Assembly (NCBI GenBank): GCA_049515175.1
Contig: JBEKUI010000206.1
Location: 1-8,624, forward strand
Length of the DNA stretch: 8,624 nt
Direction: 5' to 3'
Origin: JACQNR01 sp049515175
GTDB taxonomy: Bacteria; Acidobacteriota; Terriglobia; UBA7540
A program made the position numbers and the translations under genes. The notes under the pieces are model-generated. The model was not told the DNA's origin. It did not search any database and worked only from the letters and a program-made list of their open reading frames with translations. Every line of letters starts with the position of its first letter. The stretch's first letter is position 1. This document shows, in pieces, positions 1-5,796 of this stretch.

Positions 1-110
1 TTTTCCACCCGGGATGTGTAGCAGCGGAGAAGACCGGTCGTCCTCTCGATATCGACTTGTGAAAGCCCCTTCTTTTCCCGCAATTTGCGCAGACGCAAGC
101 CGATGCGCAT
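1..110 (-). CDS. XRE-family helix-turn-helix regulator, N-terminal part only
   Basis: The first 36 codons of a gene that leaves the window at position 1. The reading begins MRIGLRLRKLREKKGLSQ and continues through an IERTTGLL stretch to SRVE. That is the first helices of a Cro/C1-type (HTH_3/XRE) DNA-binding domain: the basic 'LRKLREKKGLSQ' helix, then the turn and recognition-helix region ending in the usual S-R-V-E. The ATG (complement of 108-110) is supported by a strong Shine-Dalgarno run, GGAGGAG on the minus strand, about 7 bases upstream. It lies 75 bp downstream of the J-domain gene on the same strand, so the two may be co-transcribed. XRE proteins of this kind are transcriptional repressors; the target and the C-terminal half cannot be seen. 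The family call is fairly secure; the role is unknown. Confidence 0.8.
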   Translation of the reverse strand, partial: MRIGLRLRKLREKKGLSQVDIERTTGLLRCYTSRVE

Positions 111-185
111 TGCTACTCCTCCAGAATTTGGTTTTGTTTGTTCTTTGGTCATAAGCTAACCAGAATTTCTGTAACCTGACGACAG

Positions 186-458
186 TTAATCCATGCCCCA
201 CGCTGAAGACCTGTAGCTGGACGATCGTGTCTTGTCATCGGCTCTGCGAACTTCGCGGTCGTAAGTCCTGTGGGCCTGAGGGTCCCGCAAGACCCTATAG
301 GCGCCCACAATCGCCCTTAACCGGCTACCTTCTAAGCCGGGCGTCAAGTCCGGATGATGTTTCTTGACGAGTTGTCGAAACGCGCTTCTGATTTCCTCTT
401 GGGACGCATCAGGTGAGACGCCAGAAGCTCGTAGTGAGTGTAGGCCGGCATGGTACAC
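186..458 (-). CDS. Small J-domain (DnaJ-like) protein, probably frameshifted near its 5' end
   Basis: A stand-alone J domain of about 90 residues. The open frame carries helix II (EEIRSAFRQLVKKH), the HPD motif at residues 35-37 and the helix III/IV part ending YDREV, followed by a short Ser/Arg-rich tail. J domains stimulate Hsp70 (DnaK) ATPase through HPD; no Gly/Phe region, zinc finger or substrate domain is present. The first 12 residues of the open frame, beginning at a GTG, do not look like helix I. In the neighbouring frame, an ATG at 451 preceded by GAGAGG gives MPAYTHYELL, the expected helix I, and continues as GVSPDAS if one G is restored at about 421-422. The gene therefore seems to carry a one-base deletion (or a sequencing error). 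By hand alignment the restored J domain shares 37 of 63 residues with the protein at 5490-5765. The stop is TAA at 186-188. It probably no longer makes a normal J domain unless the frameshift is an artefact. Confidence 0.75.
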   Translation of the reverse strand: MYHAGLHSLRASGVSPDASQEEIRSAFRQLVKKHHPDLTPGLEGSRLRAIVGAYRVLRDPQAHRTYDREVRRADDKTRSSSYRSSAWGMD

Positions 459-560
459 CTCTCACCGAGTGTAGAGGTCTGTAATTCAACCTGAATACTG
501 CGCGCTAGGAAAGCGCACAGTTCAAACCAGCTACCGACTACGTGAATGCCCTAGTATGTA

Positions 561-584
561 TTTGACTTAATAAGCGTTCTTATG
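561..584 (+). repeat. Left terminal inverted repeat of the IS630 element
   Basis: Pairs with 1640-1663 in inverted orientation. The shared blocks are AAGCGT and CTTATG, separated by one mismatched base, with weaker matching toward the outside (TGACTTAA against TGATTTAA, allowing a one-base gap). TA at 559-560 abuts it. Confidence 0.6.
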
Positions 585-588
585 TATT

Positions 589-611
589 CTCTCCGGCCAT
601 GAGCCGGAGAG
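589..611 (+). promoter_or_regulatory. Hairpin with the transposase start codon in its loop
   Basis: CTCTCCGGC at 589-597 is the exact reverse complement of GCCGGAGAG at 603-611. The five-base loop at 598-602 contains the ATG (599-601). No Shine-Dalgarno sequence is visible upstream. In RNA, this 9-bp GC-rich stem would hold the initiation region and could limit translation, as many insertion sequences do to keep transposase levels low. The structure is read directly from the sequence; the regulatory role is inferred. Confidence 0.6.
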
Positions 612-1666
612 CCATCGAGATTACCTTGAGCGTGAGCGAAACTGCGCAGTTGGAGAAATGGTGTGGGGGGCATCGGACCCCGCGGGCGTTGGCGGAGCGT
701 GCCCAGATCATTTTGTGGGCCGCGCAGGGTCAGCGCAATGACCAGATCGCCCAGCGGCTGGGTGGTCGCCGAGCCCGCGTGAGCAAGTGGCGGCAGCGTT
801 TTGCCACCCAGCGCTGTCGAGGCCTGCTCGATGCCCCGCGTCCCGGCCAACCGGTGAAGTATGGCCGCGAGTATGAAAAGCGCCTGCTGGAGCGACTGGA
901 TACGCCCCCCCCGGCGGGCTACGCGCGGTGGAACGGTCGCTTGCTGGCCGAGGCCTTGAAGGTGCCCGCCGACTGGGTCTGGGCGGTGCTGCGCCACCGG
1001 GGGATCAGCCTGGAGCGGCGGCGCTCCTGGTGCGTTTCGACGGACCCCCAGTTCGCTCCCAAGGCCGCCGACATTGTGGGCCTTTATCTCGACCCGCCGC
1101 AACACGCCGTGGTGCTGTCGGTGGATGAGAAACCGGCCGTCCAAGCCCTGGAACGGGCGCAGGGTTGGTTGCGATTGCCCAACGGCAAGGCCCTGTCGGG
1201 CTTTAACCACGAGTACAAGCGCCACGGCACGTCGACCCTGTTTGCGGCCCTGGAAGTGGCCACCGGGCAGGTGAAGGCCGGGCACTTCCACCGGCGGCGA
1301 CGGCAGGAGTTTCTGCAGTTCATGAACGAGGTTGTGGCGGCCTATCCGGGGCGGGAGTTGCACGTCATATTGGACAACCTGAGCACGCACAAGCCCAAGC
1401 TGGATGGCTGGCGCCGACGGCATCCCCAGGTGCACTTTCACTTCACGCCCACGCACGCTTCTTGGCTCAACCAGATCGAGGTTTGGTTCAGTATCCTGAC
1501 GCGACAGGCGCTGCGCGGGGCGAGCTTCACCAGTGTCGAAGAACTGCGGCGGGCGATCGATGCGTTCATCGCGGTCTATAATGCCCAGGCCGTCCCATTC
1601 GAATGGACCAAGCGTTATGTGCACCCGGTCAGTCTCAAACATAAGTACGCTTACTTAAATCATTAG
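599..1666 (+). CDS. IS630-family transposase (DDE superfamily, DD34E)
   Basis: A 355-residue DNA transposase that cuts and pastes its own element at TA sites. The N-terminal third (about residues 25-140) is a helix-turn-helix region of the HTH_29/winged type that would bind the terminal repeats; RNDQIAQRL and RARVSKWRQRF mark the first helix-turn-helix. The catalytic domain (about 150-340) carries D176 in LSVDEKPA, D259 in HVILDNLSTHK and E294 in WLNQIEVWFS. The 34 residues between D259 and E294 are the DD34E spacing typical of IS630. The length matches full family members and no stop or frameshift is seen, so it is likely active. The ATG at 599 sits in a hairpin loop and lacks an obvious ribosome-binding site. 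The stop TAG (1664-1666) uses the TA that borders the right end, so the stop codon is partly supplied by the target site. Confidence 0.92.
   Translation: MSRRAIEITLSVSETAQLEKWCGGHRTPRALAERAQIILWAAQGQRNDQIAQRLGGRRARVSKWRQRFATQRCRGLLDAPRPGQPVKYGREYEKRLLERLDTPPPAGYARWNGRLLAEALKVPADWVWAVLRHRGISLERRRSWCVSTDPQFAPKAADIVGLYLDPPQHAVVLSVDEKPAVQALERAQGWLRLPNGKALSGFNHEYKRHGTSTLFAALEVATGQVKAGHFHRRRRQEFLQFMNEVVAAYPGRELHVILDNLSTHKPKLDGWRRRHPQVHFHFTPTHASWLNQIEVWFSILTRQALRGASFTSVEELRRAIDAFIAVYNAQAVPFEWTKRYVHPVSLKHKYAYLNH
1640..1663 (-). repeat. Right terminal inverted repeat of the IS630 element
   Basis: Overlaps the last codons of the transposase. It is the inverted partner of 561-584 through CTTATG and AAGCGT, followed by TA at 1664-1665. 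Confidence 0.6.
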
Positions 1667-1834
1667 ATACTAGTACTACTACGTTACGTATTCTTGAAAA
1701 GGGCGATTTTACCGTCCACAAGATGAGCGTCGATTTGACAGCTTTTGACGGCTGCAAAACCGGATCACAAGCTGGCATTCCCTGTGCTGGGAGCATGTCG
1801 GATCAAAACGAACCTAACGTAGTAGTACTAGTAT
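1667..1834. mobile_element. MITE-like 168-bp element with perfect 20-bp inverted repeats
   Basis: The left arm at 1667-1686 and the right arm at 1815-1834 are exact reverse complements (left arm begins ATACTAGTACTACTACGTT). The arms extend by two further matched positions after a mismatch. The interior of about 128 bp has no convincing gene. Each arm contains TA just inside its outer edge (1668-1669 and 1833-1834), so an element running CTAG...CTAG flanked by TA duplications would fit a small non-autonomous IS630/Tc1-type element. Its left arm touches the IS630 right end and shares ATACTAG with that element's symmetric flank. What could mobilise it, and whether it repeats elsewhere in the genome, cannot be seen here. 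A large structural cruciform or a transcript hairpin is the alternative. Confidence 0.6.
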
Positions 1835-2537
1835 ACCTTAGCTCGTCCGAATCGTATCTACACACAAGCCGCAGGTCAAGCGAAACCTTCTGTCCAATTG
1901 CTGGGGTAGCCCGTCGGTGACGCTCCTACTAGTCGGCAGCGAGAGGGAAGTCATTGCGATGTGAGGTGTGGTAAGAGCCTACAGGGGGCAGATTCACGCC
2001 GCATGTCCAGCCGAGATTCAGCCCGGCATTGGATTGGATCGCGCCCGTCCCAACTGGGGCGGACCTACTCCGGCAAATTCATGCGGCGCAGGATGTTGTG
2101 GAAGCGCGGGTCGGAACGCAGGGGATCGCGGCGCTACCATCGCCAGCGGGACAGGCGAGCCGCAAACCTCAGAAGATTTCATCGACGAGGGAGGCAGCGG
2201 AAGGAAAAAGTGTCTGAGGACAAGGTCGGAAAAACGGCAACGGGCTTTGGGATTCTCCGGAAACGTAAGACTGACCCGTTCCGTCGTTCGTGGAAGCACC
2301 CAGCACTGCAAACTAGACTATACCTTGAATTCAGAGGTGTTCGGATGTACCTTACCGGTCGTGCGAAAACTGAAAACGGAAATTCTGGTTGAGACTGGGG
2401 CTGGCTGCGACAGAGACTATATAGTCCGGCAGTTGTTGGCTTTTGGTGCCACACGAAAGATCAGATTGGGAATCTGAGGTGGAAATGTTAGCCAGTAATT
2501 CTCCTCCGCGCACATTTGACGGAAATCGGTCCTGACC
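1835..2537. other. About 700 bp without an intact gene
   Basis: Several overlapping open frames occur on both strands, but none has recognisable protein character; they are rich in Arg, Ser and Gly, as in shadow frames. The one recognisable piece is a relic of a TPR-protein C-terminus near 2065-2133. The last part, before the GGDEF gene, contains a perfect 12-bp palindrome GACTATATAGTC (2415-2426) and a short hairpin with 7-bp arms TCAGATT/AATCTGA (2461-2477), either of which could belong to the promoter region of that gene. No clear -35/-10 pair was found. The stretch reads as decayed sequence between mobile elements. Confidence 0.55.
2065..2133 (-). pseudogene. Relic of a TPR-type protein C-terminus
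   Basis: On the minus strand one frame reads RRDPLRSDPRF followed by HNILRRMNLPE and a TAG stop (complement of 2065-2067). A closing 'PLRSDPRF...LLRRM-LP' tail is characteristic of the C-termini of TPR-repeat proteins, including the winged-helix/TPR and kinase/TPR proteins that are very common in Acidobacteria. Immediately upstream the frame is closed by a stop (TAG at about 2134-2136) and I could not find the remaining TPR units in any frame, so only the tail survives. The match rests on family knowledge and about 22 residues, so it is suggestive only. Confidence 0.5.
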
Positions 2538-4559
2538 ATGGGTCCGAACCAACATCTGCCGTCGAAGGAACCGTCTTCAGAAACGGTCTGGGCGTCAATC
2601 GACCGCCGGGACTGGCAACTCTGGCTGCTCGCCTTTCTGCTGATCTCTGTGCTGGGGGTGGGCCTCCTCAGTTTCATGTTTCCGGTCGCATTCTGGGAGC
2701 GAGACGGGGTTCTACAGGCTCCGGAGCAGCCTTTTTATGGATTCTCCCTGCTGCTGGTTTTAACTCTGGCATACCTGCATCAGAAGCAGTCTAAACTGCG
2801 CGACCTAAAGCGCCAACGATGGGAAGAAGAACTCGGTCACACCGCTTTCCACGATCCTCTGACGGATCTGCCCAACCGGTTATTATTTTTAGACCGGCTG
2901 GGACTGTGCCTGTCCCATGCGAAACGCCGCCAAGACTATTTGTTTGCCGTCCTCTACATGGACCTCGACCGTTTTAAGATGATCAACGACGGCATGGGTC
3001 ACGTGGTCGGGGATCAACTGTTGGTGCAAGTTGGACGAAGCCTTCAGTCATTCTTGCGCGCTACGGACACGGTGTCGCGTCTGGGAGGAGACGAGTTTGC
3101 AATTCTGATGGACGATATCAAGCATATCAGCGATGTGACTCGGGCGGTCGAGCGAGTTCGAAATCAATTTCTGTTGCCCCTGAACGTAGACGGGCGTGAG
3201 GTGTTCACGAGTGCCAGCATCGGAATTGCGCTGAGTTCCACCGGCTACCAACACGCTGAGGACATTTTGCGCGATGCCGACACTGCTATGTATCGCGCCA
3301 AAGCTCTAGGGAAGGGCCGGCATGAGGTATTTGACAAATCCATGCACGAGGAGGTAGTAAGGGTGCTCAAGGTAGAAACCGGTCTGCGGCGGGCCATCGA
3401 GCAGAAAGAGCTGCGGCTTCACTACCAGCCCATCATGTCCTTGCATACGGGACTGCTCGCTGGATTCGAGGCGTTGGTGCGATGGCAGCACCCGGACTAC
3501 GGCCTTCTTTCCCCGGCCGAGTTCATTCCCGTTGCAGAAGAGTCCCAACTGATTATCCCGCTCACTCAATGGGTGCTTCAGGAGGCCTGTTCGCAGGCTC
3601 GGATTTGGAGATCTCAGTTCCCTGCGGACTTTTCTTTCAGCATCAGCGTGAATTTGCCTGCCAGGTATTGGGCGAAACAGGATTTGTTGCAAGAAATCAG
3701 TGCGTTGACTGTGGAACACGGTCTGTCCCCGGAATGCTTGAGACTGGAGATCACGGAAGGCGAAATCATGGAAGATCCCGCATCCGTTTCCAAAGCTCTC
3801 TTACTTCTCAGCGAATTCGGGGTGAAGGTGTATATAGACGATTTCGGCACGGGATATTCCTCCTTAAGCTACTTGGCCAATCTTCCGGTCCACGCGCTCA
3901 AGGTCGACCGTACCTTCGTCTCCAGGCTGGACGCCGACGAGAGAAACTCGGCGATTGTGCGTTCGGTTATCTCGCTCGCGCATAACTTGGGGCTGAAAGT
4001 GATCGCGGAAGGAGTGGAGACGCCGCATCAGCTCGACTACCTAAAGGCGCTGAAATGCCAGTACGGGCAGGGATATTTCTTTTCTCCGCCGCGCGACAGC
4101 GAACAAGCGACCCAGTTCCTTCCTGCATGGTCCGGGATCGGCTACGAGAGAAAGGTGGATTTCGCCGACCTCCGTGCTTTCGAACTGCTTCTGGGTCTGG
4201 ATGACGACTCTCTCGCTGAAGTCGCCAAACTTTGTGAGGAAATGACTGTCCTGGCCGGCAGCGTCATCATCCGTCAAGAACAGGTGGGAGATAAAATCTA
4301 TCTAATGCAAGAGGGCACTGTGGGAATCTACCGCGGTGAAAGCGATCCGCCCCGCTTCCTGGCAGTGCTCCAGGCTCCCACAGTGTTTGGCGAGATGGCC
4401 ATCCTGAATCAGGAGCGAATTCGAACTGCCAACGTCAAAGCTATGACCAACCTGCGACTCCTGGCCATTCCTATACCTTTGTTCGATCCCCTTTTGCGCC
4501 GCTTCCCTCGGCTCAGAGAAAATTTGCTGAACCTGGTCGCCGAGCGTTCGATTGGATAA
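2538..4559 (+). CDS. Membrane-anchored GGDEF-EAL protein with C-terminal cNMP-binding domain
   Basis: A 673-residue cyclic-di-GMP turnover protein. Two predicted membrane helices (about 27-50 and 66-81) place the catalytic part in the cytoplasm. A short linker leads to the GGDEF domain (about 103-265), with GGDEF intact at 183-187 and RATD at 174-177, five residues before it, matching the RxxD inhibitory site. The EAL domain (about 285-525) has EAL at 311-313, N372, E404 in RLEITEG, DD at 434-435 in DDFGTGYSSL, K455, E491 in IAEGVET and Q511. These are the metal and catalytic residues expected of an active phosphodiesterase. The C-terminal domain (about 545-673) is a cyclic-nucleotide-binding fold with the phosphate cassette FGEMAIL (617-623) and R629-T-A. 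Both enzyme activities could be present, with the cNMP domain as sensor; ligand identity and net direction are unknown. ATG 2538 is the only good start, as an in-frame TGA lies at 2517-2519; no clear Shine-Dalgarno is seen. No partner gene is adjacent. Confidence 0.93.
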   Translation: MGPNQHLPSKEPSSETVWASIDRRDWQLWLLAFLLISVLGVGLLSFMFPVAFWERDGVLQAPEQPFYGFSLLLVLTLAYLHQKQSKLRDLKRQRWEEELGHTAFHDPLTDLPNRLLFLDRLGLCLSHAKRRQDYLFAVLYMDLDRFKMINDGMGHVVGDQLLVQVGRSLQSFLRATDTVSRLGGDEFAILMDDIKHISDVTRAVERVRNQFLLPLNVDGREVFTSASIGIALSSTGYQHAEDILRDADTAMYRAKALGKGRHEVFDKSMHEEVVRVLKVETGLRRAIEQKELRLHYQPIMSLHTGLLAGFEALVRWQHPDYGLLSPAEFIPVAEESQLIIPLTQWVLQEACSQARIWRSQFPADFSFSISVNLPARYWAKQDLLQEISALTVEHGLSPECLRLEITEGEIMEDPASVSKALLLLSEFGVKVYIDDFGTGYSSLSYLANLPVHALKVDRTFVSRLDADERNSAIVRSVISLAHNLGLKVIAEGVETPHQLDYLKALKCQYGQGYFFSPPRDSEQATQFLPAWSGIGYERKVDFADLRAFELLLGLDDDSLAEVAKLCEEMTVLAGSVIIRQEQVGDKIYLMQEGTVGIYRGESDPPRFLAVLQAPTVFGEMAILNQERIRTANVKAMTNLRLLAIPIPLFDPLLRRFPRLRENLLNLVAERSIG

Positions 4560-4613
4560 AGCCGGGGACGGGCGGGCTGGAGCAGACGCCTGTTCTTTGG
4601 GGTCGGCGATGTT

Positions 4614-4682
4614 CCCAGTATCGGTATCCAACATCGCAATCGTTTGTTGTCGAGCGTGTAAATCGCAACCTATAATTTTCAT
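4614..4682 (-). pseudogene. IS110-family transposase, N-terminal relic
   Basis: The minus strand reads MKIIGCDLHARQQTIAML and then DTDTG, the start of IS110-family (DEDD) transposases; the D in 'GCD' is the first catalytic acidic residue of the RuvC-like domain. The ATG (complement of 4680-4682) has a good AAGGAGG ribosome-binding site. That site lies within an imperfect inverted repeat (CTCGG...CCGAG on both sides, 4683-4703). After about 23 residues the similarity ends abruptly and the frame runs into sequence antisense to the GGDEF gene's end, so the remaining roughly 300 residues are missing. It is not functional. Confidence 0.75.
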
Positions 4683-4753
4683 CTCGGCCTCCTTCGGCCC
4701 GAGCGCTGTGAGGTTGAACACCGCACAGTTTACTCGGACCGTCGCGAGGCCGA

Positions 4754-5101
4754 CGTCGTTATGTCATCAAACGGGGAACGGCTGAGCAGTGGATCAAGGA
4801 AGGCAAGCAGGCGATGAAGATGACGCGCCTGAGTTGTCACTGGTTCCGGTCCAACGAGGTGCGGCTGTGGCTGAGCGTGATCGCCTATAACTTGGGCAAT
4901 CTCTGGCGACGATGGGCGGTGCCGAGAAGGATTGGAAACTGGTCGCTGACGAGTTTGCAGCAGCGGTCGGTTAAGACCGGCGGACGATTGGTGAAGCATG
5001 CACGGTATTACTGGCTTTTGCTGGCTGAAGGGCACCTGAGTCGGAGGCTGTTCGGCAGCATGCTGAGAATGATCGCGGCATTGCCCCTGCCGGACGGCTA
5101 G
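4754..5101 (+). pseudogene. IS1380-family transposase, C-terminal relic
   Basis: The frame reads RRYVIKRGTAEQWIKEGK, then SCHWFRSNEVRLWLSVIAYN, NLGNLWRR and ARYYWLLLAEGHLSRRLFG, ending at TAG 5099-5101. This is the C-terminal end of an IS1380-type DDE transposase. The E of GTAEQWIKEGK falls in the conserved region that holds the last catalytic acidic residue. Only about the last 115 residues remain; the catalytic aspartates and N-terminus are absent, and upstream of about 4754 the frame loses family character where it meets the IS110 relic. An internal ATG (4814) could give a 95-residue fragment, but there is no reason to think it is used. Confidence 0.82.
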
Positions 5102-5489
5102 CGAACCAGGAGAAGGGAAACCAGCGCTCAGAAGTCATCCATTGGGGACAAGTGTTAGCAGCGAGGCAAGTTGGAGGCGGGAAACAGACCAGACAACTCA
5201 GCAGAACGGCCAAAACGAGCCGCGATGCCACCCAAAAGGGGCCATGGCGATCTGAGTTTGAAATGTAAGGGCGGCTTGCGTACGATTGTTGTCGAAGGCA
5301 GAGTTGAAAAGGGAAATTGCCAACAAAACCGTCCATCGCCGCAAGCGCGAGCCCCGCCAGCGTGTTTCCTGCCACGTAGGCGCATCGCTCGGAGTCGGGC
5401 AAGGCAAGAAAACCCTATCGAATTGAGGCTCAGGCCCATAGCACCAAAGGACTATTGTATTAACACAGAGGTACGCTAACCTAGGGAGG
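5102..5489. other. Probable IS1380 3' tail and upstream region of the second J-domain gene
   Basis: No convincing gene on either strand. The first 200 or so bases follow the IS1380 relic without a visible break and are probably its non-coding 3' end; the precise element terminus was not identified. The final 100 bases precede the J-domain gene. A TTGAGG (5423-5428) and AT-rich stretches near 5451-5463 are present but not at a convincing -35/-10 spacing. Confidence 0.4.
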
Positions 5490-5765
5490 ATGCTCCAAGA
5501 AAGACTTACGCACTACGAGATTCTCCGGGTCCCCCGTCAAGCATCGCCGGGTGAGATCAAAATCGCCTTCCGGCAGTTGGCGAAGGTCTATCACCCCGAT
5601 GCCACGCCGGGGATGTCAGGCTCGCGTTTCCGGCAAATCTGTGAGGCTTATAAGGTCCTCTGCGACCCTGCTAGGCGCCGTGCCTACGACCGTGAATTGC
5701 AGGTGCGTGAAAGCACAATGGCTTTTGGGTACGGATCGCTGACCCCGTGCTCTGAACTTGGGTAG
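5490..5765 (+). CDS. Small J-domain (DnaJ-like) protein
   Basis: A 91-residue protein consisting of one J domain: helix I around THYEIL (7-12), helix II EIKIAFRQLAKVYH (22-35), the HPD motif at 35-37, helix III FRQICEAYKVL (47-57) and DPARRRAYDREL (59-70), then an unstructured tail of about 20 residues. By family knowledge it would act as a DnaK co-chaperone through HPD; having no substrate-binding domain, it may recruit Hsp70 to one specific client. It is a close relative of the protein at 186-458 (37 of 63 residues identical by hand) but on the opposite strand. The start is odd: GGGAGG ends directly against the ATG, leaving no spacer. No better in-frame start exists before helix I, so the true start or its translation mode is uncertain. 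It is followed by a hairpin at 5797-5829 and converges on the DtxR-type gene. Confidence 0.88.
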   Translation: MLQERLTHYEILRVPRQASPGEIKIAFRQLAKVYHPDATPGMSGSRFRQICEAYKVLCDPARRRAYDRELQVRESTMAFGYGSLTPCSELG

Positions 5766-5796
5766 CCTCCACACATCGCAAGGACTTCAGTGGTAG

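Larger units (their letters stand above)
561..1663 (+). mobile_element. IS630-family insertion sequence
   Basis: A single transposase gene between degenerate terminal inverted repeats. The left end (561-584) and the reverse complement of the right end (1640-1663) share AAGCGT, one differing base, then CTTATG, and more loosely TGAYTTAA further out. Both ends are bordered by TA (559-560 and 1664-1665), the target dinucleotide that IS630/Tc1-type elements duplicate. Outside the TA, CTAGTAT (551-557) and ATACTAG (1667-1673) are placed symmetrically. They could be the outermost part of longer 34-bp ends, or the arms of a palindromic target site, so the exact boundaries are uncertain by about 10 bp each side. 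The transposase frame is intact, so the element may be functional. Confidence 0.8.

Noticed and set aside
551..1642. A 363-codon open frame antisense to the IS630 transposase.
   Set aside because: It mirrors the GC-rich transposase gene, has no recognisable domains and ends within the IS terminal repeat; the plus-strand frame has a full DD34E catalytic domain.
1667..1834. CRISPR array or tandem-repeat interpretation of the repeated TAC/TAG units.
   Set aside because: There are only two copies, in inverted orientation, with no regular spacing and no cas genes nearby.
1723..1920. A 65-codon open frame beginning inside the MITE-like element.
   Set aside because: It crosses the element's right inverted repeat, has no ribosome-binding site and no family resemblance.
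158..2390. Shared 12-base sequence GAAATTCTGGTT upstream of the XRE gene (158-169, minus) and upstream of the GGDEF gene (2379-2390, plus).
   Set aside because: Several exact 12-base matches are expected by chance in a window of this length on both strands, and there is no extension or symmetry that both sites share.
1961..2477. Overlapping open frames of 143 and 169 codons in the plus strand.
   Set aside because: Composition is that of shadow frames, no domain or ribosome-binding site is seen, and a minus-strand TPR-tail relic lies across them.
5171..5479. Open frames on both strands in the region after the IS1380 relic, including a minus-strand segment with a small-residue-rich hydrophobic stretch.
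   Set aside because: No conserved domain could be recognised and they overlap the probable non-coding IS tail; the hydrophobic run is too short to call a membrane protein.
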